A DNA stretch of 64,000 nt, from positions 1 through 64,000 of the forward strand of contig NZ_CP157972.1 in assembly GCF_040215725.1 (NCBI RefSeq). The letters are read 5' to 3'. How positions within the stretch are numbered: the stretch's first letter is position 1; each line of letters opens with the position of its first letter. The notes under the pieces were generated by a model. That model was not told where the DNA came from and did not search any database. It was given only the letters and a program-made list of their open reading frames with translations. A program made the translations under genes and the position numbers. The DNA is from Rhizobium sp. ZPR4 (GTDB lineage Bacteria; Pseudomonadota; Alphaproteobacteria; Rhizobiales; Rhizobiaceae). This document shows positions 26,419 through 35,431 of this stretch, piece by piece.

Positions 26419-27795
26419 CTTTAACTCTCAGTAGTCATAGCTTTTGACAAAATCAGCGCACGGAGGGTTAGTTAAACCTAATGCAATCAGGGTCGATACC
26501 CATATTTTTTGTCGGCGATATGTTAGACGTTAGTCACGCTTCGACTTTCCCGAAGCGCGGATCATAGGTAATCGCATATCGCATAGAGTCCCTAGAATCA
26601 ATACAATCGCACATTGTGTAGAATCAAAGAAGAAACCAAAGGACCTTGTGTATCGCAACTTCAATATGCTCTCCGTGGCCTGGTCAACGTTCCTTTAGCA
26701 AAAGGGGCTTCCCTGTCTGACGAGGTCGGCCGATATCCCTCCATACGGCCGAGCATGGTCTAGCAGCCTATTACGAGGTTGCCGAGAGTGCGGTTGAGAT
26801 TGTCATTCGCGTTTAGCTTGCGTTGTTGCCGTGGCTGTTGAGGGAGGAACAGCAAACGGTTCCCCATTGGCTTGCGGCTGCGTTCATGTACTGCATTTGC
26901 ATGGGCGGTTGTCGCTTTGCTCTTAAAGACGAGATGAATGAAAAAAAATGCCGGGAATGTTTTCGCAAGCATGACTTTATGGTCGAGGTGTCATTCGATT
27001 TTTCCCTCCAAAGCCGACCTTATAAGAGATGCTTGCGGAGCGACATTTCTTTGGAAGCTCCGAGACGAAGAGGAAGCTTGAGTGTAAATCGGCAAGGCAG
27101 CCCAACGCCGATACGCACGATAAGTCTTTGTAAAGACACATGCTGGCTGGATTGTTTCACGAGGCTGCTTCACAACTGGGTAACTGGGGCAAAATCGATG
27201 GCACTGCCGATTTGTTAGGCGGCGGTGATGCTGGCGCGCTTTACACTTGGCAGGTGAGCAGCAGGCAGATGTGGCAGAATTGTCAGACCCTCGGACGTTT
27301 TTTAGGTCTATTTGCTCGGACCAGCAGTTCGACAGAATTCCTTGTCACTCCGAGAGCAAACTACGCCAATATTTCAGTGCTCGTGCGGGGCTTTAGCGGC
27401 AAAAATCTCAGGGTCCTCGAAGCGATACTTTTCTCGCGCAAGATAAGGTTCGATTTGGTTGACGATCGCACCGTAAGCCGTTGCGTCTTCACCGAAGACC
27501 GAGCTTGCTTTGCGGATATTTGCAGGTCGGTGAGCACGTCGATGTCCTCCTTAGCAGGCGCGAAATCAGGTTCGTCCTCAATTGTTGCCTCTTCTTCGAT
27601 CGTGCGGATGCCGTCGTCAGTTGTAACGATTGCCTTGTCGTGTCTGTCTGAGGACAACTTGCATCGGGAGCTTTCGCCGAGGGAAAGCCGCGCAAACGGA
27701 ATGTGCGGGCACTGTCCCTATACCTGCAGAGGGCAAAAGCGCCTTTTTGTGTGCCTAACCTGATACAGCGCCGGGAGTGGTCCAGAAGCAATATT
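26419..27795. other. 1.4-kb region without a convincing gene
   Basis: Holds the presumed MetRS promoter; a small perfect hairpin (CGCTTCG / CGAAGCG) lies about 125 bases upstream of its start. Further right, minus-strand open stretches around 27370-27660 (for example VFGEDATAYGAIVNQIEPYL) look like decayed coding sequence broken by stops and shifts, but I cannot name the parent gene. Confidence 0.4.
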
Positions 27796-28221
27796 TCAAC
27801 AGGCTGGCAATGAAGCGTAGATCGGATCTGGCTTGAAAATCTCCGGTCCAAAGCGGAGGCGACCGTCAAACGGCCGGATGTCCCGGAGATCCAGACTGTC
27901 GAGCGCAAACGAAACGTGGGGTGTGTAGTCTCGATAAAGCCACGTCATTCCCGCCCCGCGAAATTCTGCGTGACGGCGGGAAAGCTTGCCAGAACCAAAG
28001 GCGAGGACGATGACGCCGCCGAAGTTCAGGAGAATTCGTCGCTGGCTCGCACGGATCGTCAAACCTTCTGCGGCAGGCACCAGCGGCCGCCAGACCTTCG
28101 TGTCGTGGAATTTTCCGACCGTAACATGCAAAGCGGTCGCCGGGACGATCTCCTGGAAGCCTTCGGTGACCGCCCATTTAATAATGTCGTCCCGATTAAG
28201 AAGTTCTCTGATGACGAACAC
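27796..28221 (-). CDS. 2H phosphoesterase resembling anti-CBASS Acb1, 141 aa
   Basis: Two H-x-T/S motifs, ALHVTV (His32, Thr34) and TPHVSF (His102, Ser104), are 70 residues apart. That equals the spacing in phage T4 Acb1 (His44/Thr46 and His113/Thr115), an enzyme that hydrolyses cyclic oligonucleotide signals of CBASS immunity. The region FRGAGMTWLYRDYTPHVSF followed by DIRPFDGRLRFGPEIF also follows the Acb1-like domain found in prophage portal-region proteins (GA.W..P.Y.PH.T ... PY.G...FGPE.F). Start is GTG at 28221, overlapping the WGR gene by 26 bases, so the two are probably co-translated. A different 2H activity, such as RNA ligase or phosphodiesterase, remains possible. It lies on a plasmid-type replicon, not in a visible prophage. 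Confidence 0.6.
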   Translation of the reverse strand: MFVIRELLNRDDIIKWAVTEGFQEIVPATALHVTVGKFHDTKVWRPLVPAAEGLTIRASQRRILLNFGGVIVLAFGSGKLSRRHAEFRGAGMTWLYRDYTPHVSFALDSLDLRDIRPFDGRLRFGPEIFKPDPIYASLPAC

Positions 28222-28600
28222 TCGCTTGTTTCCCGGGAGTTTCAGGATGGCACGCTAGCCCGATTTTGGGTGAGAAGAGATCGGCCCCGGTGGCTTCCAA
28301 CCCCGACGCTCTCTGTGACTTGGCTGAGAGTTGCTCGATGGCACTGTTTCCATAGGTTCCGACGGGCCGATAGCCTTTGACGCGCTTCTGGCGCGCCAGT
28401 TCCAGAAAGTGTGTGGCTGCTTCACGTTCGGTTGCGAACATTTCGGTTTTTTCGCCACCACGTTTGCCGATCCGTCCCCAGGCGCGCGTTACCGCGACCT
28501 CCCCAAATAGCATTGGCTGGATGGAGAGCAGATAGTAGCGCGCCATGTTTTTGGTCGTATCGATGCGCTGGCAATAGAGTCTGTAGGGGTAAAGAGCCAT
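28196..28600 (-). CDS. WGR-domain protein, 134 aa
   Basis: Residues 5-80 form a WGR domain: YRLYCQRIDTTKNMARYYLL, then VTRAWGRIGKRGGEKTEMFA containing the name-giving Trp-Gly-Arg, then AATHFLELARQKRVKGYRPV. WGR domains bind nucleic acids and occur in PARPs and, as single-domain proteins, on many rhizobial plasmids. The remaining 55 residues are low in recognisable structure. Its 3' end overlaps the Acb1-like gene. Its cellular role is not known. Confidence 0.85.
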   Translation of the reverse strand: MALYPYRLYCQRIDTTKNMARYYLLSIQPMLFGEVAVTRAWGRIGKRGGEKTEMFATEREAATHFLELARQKRVKGYRPVGTYGNSAIEQLSAKSQRASGLEATGADLFSPKIGLACHPETPGKQASVRHQRTS

Positions 28601-29245
28601 GCTGGCAGCATCACCGAATTCGATGGTCGCCGTCCAACAAGACTTTTGAATCGATCAGTCGCCTCCGATTCACAACGCTGATGGGATTTCACCTTACCGG
28701 CGCTATTGCGTTCAATGCCTGCGGCACGCAACCAGGCGACGCTGTTTCCGCCGGTCGGGTGCATAGAGCTATCGCTGTGGCAGATCTCGGCTTGCCGACG
28801 TGTTGCGTCGCAAAAAATAGGGCCACCGGAAAACCGAGGCCCTTTAAAGTGTGAAGGTTAAAACCTCCAGAGGGGAACAGCTGATGCGATGGACCTGGGA
28901 GGAAGCCATAGCGTGCATCAGCTACTGACTTTATGCCTATATTTTATTCGATTCGCAAATAAAATTTGTGCAGTGCAGCGATGCGGACGCCGGCCGCATC
29001 GCAGTGGACCTGGAATTCCAAATCGTTTGTAACTTCTGGCTCGTTGCGCGGGGGGTCGCCGTATTGGCGGCCGCCAAAAGCCGTCTCGGGGGTGCGTATC
29101 CAGAAGCGCACTATGCTGCTCTTTCGTGCGCAAAACCTTGTTAGATTCATCAGTATCTTGAGCAAATGCAAATCTGCATATTGCCACGGCGTGACAATGA
29201 TCACGAAATGATCCTATCGCCTCGGAACGAGAAGGAGCGACAGCG
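28601..29245. other. Gap without a recognisable gene
   Basis: About 645 bases. Only short, unconvincing frames on either strand. The right end must carry the promoter and the GGAG site of the small gene at 29246. Confidence 0.4.
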
Positions 29246-29467
29246 ATGCCTGATGCAGAATTTGACGACTTGCCAGATGACGATCCGGACCTTTTGGAAA
29301 ACTGCGGCTTGTCTAAGCTGTATGTCTCGCGCTTGCGTAATGCGTATTTCAGGCGCCTCTCGGATTTTGACGGCATGAGCGATATAGAAATCTTGCGCGA
29401 GCCGGGCGTCAGCTTGCGCATCGTCAAAGCCATTAGAGAGCAGAGGGCGCGTGTCGCTGCCAAGTAA
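29246..29467 (+). CDS. Small hypothetical protein, helix-hairpin-helix-like, 73 aa
   Basis: Very acidic N-terminus (residues 1-17) followed by a compact helical part: LSKLYVSRLRNAYFRRLSDF then DIEILREPGVSLRIVKAIRE. The pattern of two helices joined by a PGV turn resembles the helix-hairpin-helix of the RNA polymerase alpha C-terminal domain, so nucleic-acid or protein binding is plausible but unproven. A GGAG ribosome-binding site sits 8 bases before the ATG. A short inverted repeat (CCGGGC / GCCCGG, 29487-29510) follows the stop. Confidence 0.6.
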   Translation: MPDAEFDDLPDDDPDLLENCGLSKLYVSRLRNAYFRRLSDFDGMSDIEILREPGVSLRIVKAIREQRARVAAK

Positions 29468-30080
29468 CCATGCGATCCTGTCTGTTCCGGGCCGGCTAGA
29501 TGCAGCCCGGGACGGGCACTATATCTGCACATTGAGAGATAAATAACGATCGAAACAGCCGTCTCATCTGCAGAGGCTTAGTGATCGCCGTGATCGGACC
29601 GCCCAAACTGCTTCTCACCTTGCTTTCACAGTCGATGCCACGCGGTTGTTGCGGGCTTGGAATCTTGGTGGGAGCACGGTGTGGCGAGTTGTTTCCAGCC
29701 AGAGAAGCCCGACGCCGGAGATGCCTGATACTGGCAGGCGACGGCGACAATGTTGCGGTTTGCATATCGTTAGGTCGTTTCCCGAGCGGATATGACGAAT
29801 CCACCAGCTCGCGCGTATCTACCTCGTTGCGTTGCATTCAGTGATCGGTCCCTACGGCCGGCCGGTCAGTCAGCAACCGGCGTGACAAACGATTTTCCCC
29901 TGGCCTACTGCCATTCCTCGCGCGCTGCATGCTGCAGCATCAAAATCGCCAGCCGCGCCGGCGCTCCATTGCATTGCGCCCCTTCGGGTGCAGTCTTCGC
30001 GACAAATGCGCCGCATTTGCGCTGACCTTTGCCGTCCGCTTGTCGTGACCATCGGCAACGCAAACAAAGGAGTTACTGCA
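29468..30080. other. Gap upstream of the DUF736 gene
   Basis: About 610 bases, no convincing gene. Contains the palindromic element at 29999-30026 that also occurs upstream of the DUF932 gene. Confidence 0.4.
29999..30026. promoter_or_regulatory. Palindromic element upstream of DUF736 gene
   Basis: GCGACAAATGC, 4 bases, CATTTGCGCTGAC, with perfect arms CAAATGC (30003-30009) and GCATTTG (30013-30019). Nearly the same sequence stands at 31053-31081 ahead of the DUF932 gene, so it is a likely shared operator or promoter element. Confidence 0.55.
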
Positions 30081-30401
30081 ATGACCGATTTCGTCAACTT
30101 CATCCGCTTCAACAACGATCGCACGCTCACCGGCAACATCGCCTCAGTCGCCTACGACCTCGACATCTTGGGCGAGGAATTCGAGAGCACCAACGCCAAG
30201 GCGCCCGTCTATCGCCTCTTCGCCAAGAGCCCGCGTGGCAGGCGTGTCGAGATCGGCGGCATCTGGAAGAAGCAGAACCAGAATGGCGGCGCCTACTTCA
30301 CTCTCAGCGTCAACACCGGATACGGCAGGCTCAACGCCAATCTCGGCCGCTATCCCGGCCAGGATGATGAAGAGTTGATGGCGGTCATACCCTGGGAATA
30401 A
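30081..30401 (+). CDS. DUF736 family plasmid protein, 106 aa
   Basis: Matches the DUF736 family: IRFNNDRTLTGNIASVAYDL near the N-terminus, APVYRLFAKSPRGRRVEIGG in the middle and AYFTLSVNTGYGRLNANLGR followed by DEELMAVIPWE at the end. These small beta-rich proteins are almost confined to plasmids and integrative elements of alphaproteobacteria and usually lie near DUF932, ParB-like and transfer genes, as here. Their function is unknown; a single-stranded DNA or maintenance role has been suggested from context. AAAGGAG (30066-30072) precedes the ATG. Confidence 0.9.
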   Translation: MTDFVNFIRFNNDRTLTGNIASVAYDLDILGEEFESTNAKAPVYRLFAKSPRGRRVEIGGIWKKQNQNGGAYFTLSVNTGYGRLNANLGRYPGQDDEELMAVIPWE

Positions 30402-30418
30402 CCACGACAATCGCAGTG

Positions 30419-30437
30419 CCCCGGCCGTCGGCCGGGG
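30419..30437. terminator. Terminator-like hairpin after DUF736 gene
   Basis: CCCCGGCC-GTC-GGCCGGGG is a perfect 8-bp stem 18 bases after the DUF736 stop. It lacks a T-run, but it sits between two convergent genes and could end transcription from both sides. Confidence 0.45.
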
Positions 30438-30447
30438 TGCCGTGTCC

Positions 30448-30717
30448 TCAAGTGCGCTTCGATCCTCGAGCGAGCGCCTGGTTCGCCTTATCAAGGCAAA
30501 TGGCAGCACCAGCCAACAATATCGAGCAGGTCGAAGAGAAAATGGTGCCGCGCCAGATGCTATCCATGCCGACATCTAGCCGCAGAAATTGCAGGATCGC
30601 ACCGATGAAGAAAAAAATCGCGCAAAACCCCAATATCAGAATCAGGCCATTCAGCACAAATTTGATCTGTTTCACGTTTCTCGCCCATCTTTCCAAAAAA
30701 AGGCATAGGTCCGCCAA
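30448..30717 (-). CDS. Small two-TM membrane protein, up to 89 aa
   Basis: Two hydrophobic segments (FVLNGLILILGFCAIFFFIG and IFSSTCSILLAGAAICL) joined by a short loop with RLDVGMDSIWRG, and a basic C-terminus. The start is uncertain: a GTG codon 16 residues in (VKQIKF) would give a 74-residue protein that begins right before the first membrane segment. No family recognised. Convergent with the DUF736 gene. Confidence 0.45.
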   Translation of the reverse strand: MADLCLFLERWARNVKQIKFVLNGLILILGFCAIFFFIGAILQFLRLDVGMDSIWRGTIFSSTCSILLAGAAICLDKANQALARGSKRT

Positions 30718-31367
30718 TAAGCTTGCCCTGCGCCATGTCGTTGAAGGATCAAGGGCAATTTGCCGCTTAGATCTCGCCTGATTCCCTTTCGAGACGGGGT
30801 ATCGGTCACGCTAATTGCTTTATATAGCGAAAACGCAGTATGCGCAAAGTATATGGGCGCGATCATTGCGGCGGAAGGTCTGCCTGTTTGCCGCAATCTC
30901 CAGCCCTGGACGGTTGGTGTCATCATTGGCACGTCGCATGTGCGACCGCGCGCCTCAGCCTGCGGCACGGAACCAGCCAGAGACCTGTTTCCGCCCGGTC
31001 GGGTGACGATCGCATCGTGCGGGCCGCTTGCGCAGCGTCATGACGCCGGCGCGCGACAAATGCTGGCACATTTGCACTGACACCGGCAGCATCTTTCCTT
31101 CCGTCGGGAAAAGAGGAGCGCTGCCCTCTCTTCCCAGCAAGAACAAAAAGCCGCTTCCCCATCCTTCGGGCGGCGCCCTGCAGGACGATGGCGCTGTCGG
31201 CGCCATCGCCGCTCCGGCCGGCCGCTTGATGCGCCCGGCCTCCGGGTGGGTGATCCCCCTCGGCTCTTTCTTCTTGCCCCCTTCTCTCCCGCTGGTCCGC
31301 CCGAGCTCGGGAAGCAGGAGCGGGGTGCTCCCGCTTCGCGAGACCAAAAGAAAGAAAGGACAAGCTC
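30718..31367. other. Gap upstream of the DUF932 gene
   Basis: About 650 G+C-rich bases. Long antisense frames exist but lack coding character. It contains the second copy of the palindromic element at 31053-31081, about 290 bases before the DUF932 start. Confidence 0.4.
31053..31081. promoter_or_regulatory. Palindromic element upstream of DUF932 gene
   Basis: GCGACAAATGC, 5 bases, CATTTGCACTGAC, with perfect arms CAAATG (31057-31062) and CATTTG (31069-31074). It differs from the copy at 29999-30026 by one base in the flank and by the length and sequence of the spacer. Confidence 0.55.
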
Positions 31368-32222
31368 ATGACGATCTATACCGATACCGCCCGCTATGAC
31401 ACAGGCCGCGCCATGACCGAAACGGAACTGCGCAAGGCCGCTCCCTCGATCTTCGCAACGACTGCCCATGAAAGCCGCTCCGAGCGCTTCCAGCCCATTC
31501 CAACGATTGATGTCCTGCGTGGCCTCATGAAAGAGGGCTTTGTCCCTGTCGGCGCAAAACAGTCGTCGAGCCGCATTGCGGGAAAGGCTGATTTCACCAA
31601 GCATCTGATCCGCCTGCGCCGTATCGATGACGGCAATACCTACCATGTCGGAGACACCGTTTGCGAAATCTTGCTCAAGAACGCCAATGATGGCACCAGC
31701 GCCTACGAGTTGTTGGCGGGCCTCTTCCGTATCCGCTGCCTGAATTCGCTCGTGACACAGACCGGCACCATCGATGCCATCAAGGTCCGTCATTCCGGCG
31801 ATGTCGGCGCAAAGGTCATCGAGGGAACCTATCGTGTTCTCAATGAAGCAGAACGCACGCTTGCAGCGCCGCAGGACTGGTCGGCACTCAAGCTCAATCG
31901 CGACGAACAGCAGGTGCTGGCCGAAGCCGCTCACCTCTTGCGGTTTGGTGATGGCGACGGCGAGACAAAGACTCCTATCAAGCCGGAACAGCTTCTGATC
32001 CCGCGCCGCATCGATGATCGCGCCGATGATCTTTGGACCACCTGGAACGTAGTTCAGGAGCATAGTCTGAAAGGCGGTTTGCGCGGCATTGGCCGTGACG
32101 ATCTCGGCCGTCCTCGCCGCGTCAAATCCCGTGCCATCAATGGCATCGATCAGGAGATCAAGCTGAATAAGGCGCTGTGGCTGATCGGCGAGCGGATGGC
32201 GGCGCTGAAAAGCGCCTTTTGA
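31368..32222 (+). CDS. DUF932 family plasmid/phage protein, 284 aa
   Basis: DUF932 proteins are encoded on phages and alphaproteobacterial plasmids. Recognisable segments are TIDVLRGLMKEGFVPVGAKQ, FTKHLIRLRR, TSAYELLAGLFRIRCLNSLV and GTIDAIKVRHSGD, in the usual order. The length (284) is typical of the rhizobial type. An AAAGGA site precedes the ATG. It is a soluble protein of unknown activity; its constant pairing with DUF736 and ParB-like genes implies a role in plasmid maintenance or establishment in a new host. Confidence 0.9.
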   Translation: MTIYTDTARYDTGRAMTETELRKAAPSIFATTAHESRSERFQPIPTIDVLRGLMKEGFVPVGAKQSSSRIAGKADFTKHLIRLRRIDDGNTYHVGDTVCEILLKNANDGTSAYELLAGLFRIRCLNSLVTQTGTIDAIKVRHSGDVGAKVIEGTYRVLNEAERTLAAPQDWSALKLNRDEQQVLAEAAHLLRFGDGDGETKTPIKPEQLLIPRRIDDRADDLWTTWNVVQEHSLKGGLRGIGRDDLGRPRRVKSRAINGIDQEIKLNKALWLIGERMAALKSAF

Positions 32223-32234
32223 CGACATCTTCAC

Positions 32235-32280
32235 CCGGCGGGGCACATTCGCTCCGCCGGACTCATACGCGCGGATCCGC
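32235..32280. terminator. Terminator-like hairpins after DUF932 gene
   Basis: CCGGCGG (32235-32241) pairs with CCGCCGG (32254-32260), followed by the palindrome GCGGATCCGC (32271-32280). Located just after the stop codon; no clear T-run. Confidence 0.35.
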
Positions 32281-32819
32281 GTTCGCATCGGCTCCGGTTC
32301 CGGTCGTGCCGCATCGAGCGGCGCGACCGGAAGACAATGCGAGCTTGCTCACACGTCACGCAAGGTGACTTGCGTTCGCTCATTCGAATCGTCGATAAGA
32401 GGACAAAGATTTTGAGGCAGAAGCAGGCGCGCCGTGCCAGCCGGCGCTACCGTAAAAGGCGGCCTTTCCGGCCGTGGCAACCGCTTTGCTTCCAACACCA
32501 GTGATTACTCCATGTGGTTTCGATCACTGAGCGTAACTCCAGAAATAAAGAGAACCTGCACCAACTAGGCACTGACTATACGGGTTCAACTCTTTAGGCC
32601 ATGAACCCATAAATCTGCCGGGTTGACGCCCGGTGGAGTCCGCTTTGCCGTGATAACCGACGTGTTGTTGCATAGCGTAAAACGATACGATGTGCTAACA
32701 GGCGACGTTAGTAATCGGACGGTCAGACGTACATCGATATGCCGTTTCTCCTTCTTGGAGTGTATCGAGGCCTTGCACCCGGTTATTGTTTAAGCCAGAT
32801 AAGTTTTGGGAGTTCGCCA
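32281..32819. other. Gap without a recognisable gene
   Basis: About 540 bases; nothing convincing on either strand. The right part should contain the promoter of the AraC-family gene. Confidence 0.4.
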
Positions 32820-33911
32820 ATGCTGCTCGAAACCGGGTTCCGAGGTGGCGCATTGGCGCTGCTCGGCTTACTTGCGATCATTGGTCTTCCTGGCACGCTT
32901 CGATCACCGATCGGTCGTGCCACACTGCTATTCGACCTTTGTGTAATAGCGTTCCTCATCGAAACAGCTCCCGGAATACACGAAAGGCTCGTCTGGTGGA
33001 TCATTCCACTCCGGATTCTCAGCAACTCAACCGCAGGTGTTTTCGTCGCGTGGGCCGAGACGGTCTTTGTTGATGCATCCCAGTCGACGCTACGGCGGTG
33101 GACGGTTTTCGTTGCTTTCCTGCCGCTCGCAGGCGTGGCAACCCTATCCGGGTCAAGCTTAGCGTGGAATGCCACGCATGCGGCGACACTCATCGTGGTG
33201 GTCATCGAAACCGCTCGGGTCCTTGCAGGACGTAAAGCAGATTTAGTTGAGGGGCGACGACGTTTTAGGATCATTTTCGTCTGTGCTGTGGGTCTGGTAA
33301 TTCTGGCAACAACGATGCTCGACGTAGCCGGCGTCCGTTGGCTCCCCGGTCTCTCGGCCGTGCTGGGCTTGGCCACAGTCGCCGCGATGATGCGTCTGCG
33401 TCCCGTCATGCCTGAGCCAACGGTTGAACCGCCGCCAGCCACGTCCGGGGGTCTTACTATCCCTGTCGCGGCAACGGACATGAGTGCTGAGGAGCGCCAA
33501 CTGGTCGAGCGGCTGCGGCGGGCGATGGAGCAGGACCGTGCCTACCGTGACTCGGATCTCTCGGTGGATCGACTGGCCGAGCAGTTGGGAGTTCCTGAAT
33601 ATCGTCTTCGGCGAACGATTAACGGGCGGCTCGGCTATCGGAACTTCACTGATTTCGTGAACGAACACAGGTTGAAGGAGGCGCGGGAGGCGTTGTCTGA
33701 TCCCGCGCAATCGCGCGTCCCGGTCCTCACAATCGCTCTCGATGCCGGCTGGGGATCGATCGGTCCGTTTAATCGCGCCTTCAAGGGGCAGACCGGCCAA
33801 ACGCCGACTGAGTTCCGCCGTCGCGCACTGGCCGATTTCGCAATCGGCCATATTTTGCCAGAATCGGCCAGGTCGGACGCGACTTCTGGCGAGACCCCGG
33901 CCTCGGCGTAA
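32820..33911 (+). CDS. AraC-family regulator with N-terminal membrane domain, 363 aa
   Basis: The first about 200 residues contain seven hydrophobic segments (for example GALALLGLLAIIGLPGTL and FRIIFVCAVGLVILATTMLD); the C-terminal 110 residues are an AraC DNA-binding domain with two helix-turn-helices: LSVDRLAEQLGVPEYRLRRT and VLTIALDAGWGSIGPFNRAF, followed by TGQTPTEFRR. This is the membrane-anchored AraC architecture thought to sense a lipid or envelope signal and regulate a neighbouring gene. I start it at 32820, where GGGAG lies 7 bases upstream; an earlier in-frame ATG at 32739 lacks such a site. The acyltransferase gene follows 33 bases later and is the likely target. Confidence 0.85.
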   Translation: MLLETGFRGGALALLGLLAIIGLPGTLRSPIGRATLLFDLCVIAFLIETAPGIHERLVWWIIPLRILSNSTAGVFVAWAETVFVDASQSTLRRWTVFVAFLPLAGVATLSGSSLAWNATHAATLIVVVIETARVLAGRKADLVEGRRRFRIIFVCAVGLVILATTMLDVAGVRWLPGLSAVLGLATVAAMMRLRPVMPEPTVEPPPATSGGLTIPVAATDMSAEERQLVERLRRAMEQDRAYRDSDLSVDRLAEQLGVPEYRLRRTINGRLGYRNFTDFVNEHRLKEAREALSDPAQSRVPVLTIALDAGWGSIGPFNRAFKGQTGQTPTEFRRRALADFAIGHILPESARSDATSGETPASA

Positions 33912-33944
33912 GGCCTGATCCAGGCGCAAACCGGAGGACAGGTC

Positions 33945-35090
33945 ATGCCTGGAGAGAGGCCTAACCATCGCCTTTTATATATAGACAACCTGCGTTGGTC
34001 AGCGATCAGCATGGTCGTCGTCATGCACGCGGCAGTGACCTACTCGCCCTTTGGCGAGTGGTACTATCGCGAGCATCCCGAACTGAGCATCGGAGCGAAG
34101 ATTGCCTTTGCTGCCTATCAATCCTTTCAGCACGCAGTCGCAATGGGCTTGCTTTTCGGCATCGCAGGCTTCTTTTCGGCCGGCGCCGTTGCACGCAATG
34201 GCGTCCGAAGCTTCATGCGCGAGCGGCTACAGAGACTTGGCCTGCCATTGCTGCTTTATATGACCTTGATCGGTCCGCTGACCGAATATTTCGTCGCAGG
34301 GTCGTGGCGGTCGAACCCGCCGCGAACGTTCATCCAGGACTGGTGGCTGCACTTTCGTTCCGGGGAATTACTCGACGGCTCGGGGCCTCTATGGTTCTGC
34401 CTTGTACTTCTGCTCTTCTCGGGCACTTACGCAGTGGTGTGCCAGGCGCGCCCGATACAGCCCGCTCCGAGTCATCCGCCTTCGGCAGGGGTGATGTTAG
34501 GTTACGCGAGCCTGATTGCTATTGTGACTTTTGTCGTCGGCGCAACATTTCCGAATGCGACGACTGTTCTCAATGTCGATGTACACGACTTTCCGCAATA
34601 CCCATTAATGTATGCCGCCGGAATTGCCGCGTGGAAAGCTGACTGGTTGCGCCAGATACCATCATGCGTCGGAAGGCGTTGGTTGTGGAATGGTCTTTGG
34701 ATCGGTGGTGCCGTGTGGATCGTCCTGGTCGCTGCGGGCGGCGCCATGAGTGGCGACATCTCCCCCTATGGCGGGGGATGGCACTGGCAGGCTGCCGGCA
34801 TGGACGCTTGGCGCTCATTCACCTGTCTTGCTCTCTCGCTAGGGATGATCGTCCTCTACCGAGACCGCTTTGACGGCCAGGGACCCATCGCTCGCTTCCT
34901 CACGCGTAATTCGTTTGGCGTCTACGTCTTGCATGCGCCGATCTTAGTCGCGATTACGCGGTTGCTGCACTTTTTATCTGCTTCCACTGCCCTCAAGTTC
35001 GCCCTCGCCAGTCTGGGCGGCGTTTTGGCAAGCTTTCTTATTGTCGGCTTTGTGGCCCGGCGAATACCTGGTTTGCGCGCAGTTCTCTGA
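33945..35090 (+). CDS. Acyltransferase-3 family membrane protein, 381 aa
   Basis: Integral membrane protein with about ten hydrophobic segments and the family start LLYIDNLRWSAISMVVVMHA, which contains the invariant R (in NLRW) and the catalytic His25-type residue (VMHAAV). The later FLTRNSFGVYVLHAPILVAI segment is also diagnostic. These proteins transfer acetyl, succinyl or longer acyl groups onto sugars of exopolysaccharide, lipopolysaccharide, Nod factors or cyclic glucans. The periplasmic/cytoplasmic substrate cannot be deduced here. It is in an apparent operon with the membrane AraC-family regulator. Confidence 0.85.
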   Translation: MPGERPNHRLLYIDNLRWSAISMVVVMHAAVTYSPFGEWYYREHPELSIGAKIAFAAYQSFQHAVAMGLLFGIAGFFSAGAVARNGVRSFMRERLQRLGLPLLLYMTLIGPLTEYFVAGSWRSNPPRTFIQDWWLHFRSGELLDGSGPLWFCLVLLLFSGTYAVVCQARPIQPAPSHPPSAGVMLGYASLIAIVTFVVGATFPNATTVLNVDVHDFPQYPLMYAAGIAAWKADWLRQIPSCVGRRWLWNGLWIGGAVWIVLVAAGGAMSGDISPYGGGWHWQAAGMDAWRSFTCLALSLGMIVLYRDRFDGQGPIARFLTRNSFGVYVLHAPILVAITRLLHFLSASTALKFALASLGGVLASFLIVGFVARRIPGLRAVL

Positions 35091-35235
35091 AAGTCGGTTG
35101 TGGGTCAATCGCTGCACGGGCGACAAGTAGGAAGTCCGACCGTGTTTGCAATCCCGCGGAAAGCGGAAAGGAAAATCAGAGTATTAGCTGGTTCGCAATA
35201 GGCCGGTGTGGGTTAGCAAGACTGGGATCGCGGAG

Positions 35236-35424
35236 ACCTTGACCGAGTCAAAAGGTGGCGATTTTGCCAGCGGTGTCGCAGGAATGAAGAAGGCCGAGGC
35301 GGCAGCCTAAGCGGAGCGTCAGATTGGAGGCACCGGCTGGCTTCCCGGGCCGGTTCGGATCGCGGACCTCGAATCTTGCGAGGCGGAGGACGACGACAGC
35401 GAGCTGATGGACGCCGCCGAGTAG
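35236..35424 (+). pseudogene. ParB-like plasmid protein, C-terminal remnant
   Basis: The frame reads VAGMKKAEAAA, a TAA stop, then AERQIGGTGWLPGPVR. This resembles the end of the large ParB/RepB-type nuclease-domain proteins of rhizobial plasmids, in which 'KK.e.A..AE..l.gtgWLP.pLR' precedes an acidic tail (here CEAEDDDSELMDAAE). These proteins are normally encoded next to DUF736/DUF932 genes, so this is probably the decayed third member of that module. Assignment by pattern only. Confidence 0.5.
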
Positions 35425-35431
35425 AATGAAG

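Noticed and set aside
26419..26760. nod box or T-box riboswitch upstream of MetRS
   Set aside because: I found neither a nod-box consensus nor a T-box specifier/antiterminator; T-boxes are also not expected in alphaproteobacteria.
31038..32288. 416-codon minus-strand frame
   Set aside because: Antisense to the DUF932 gene and its leader; no domain recognised.
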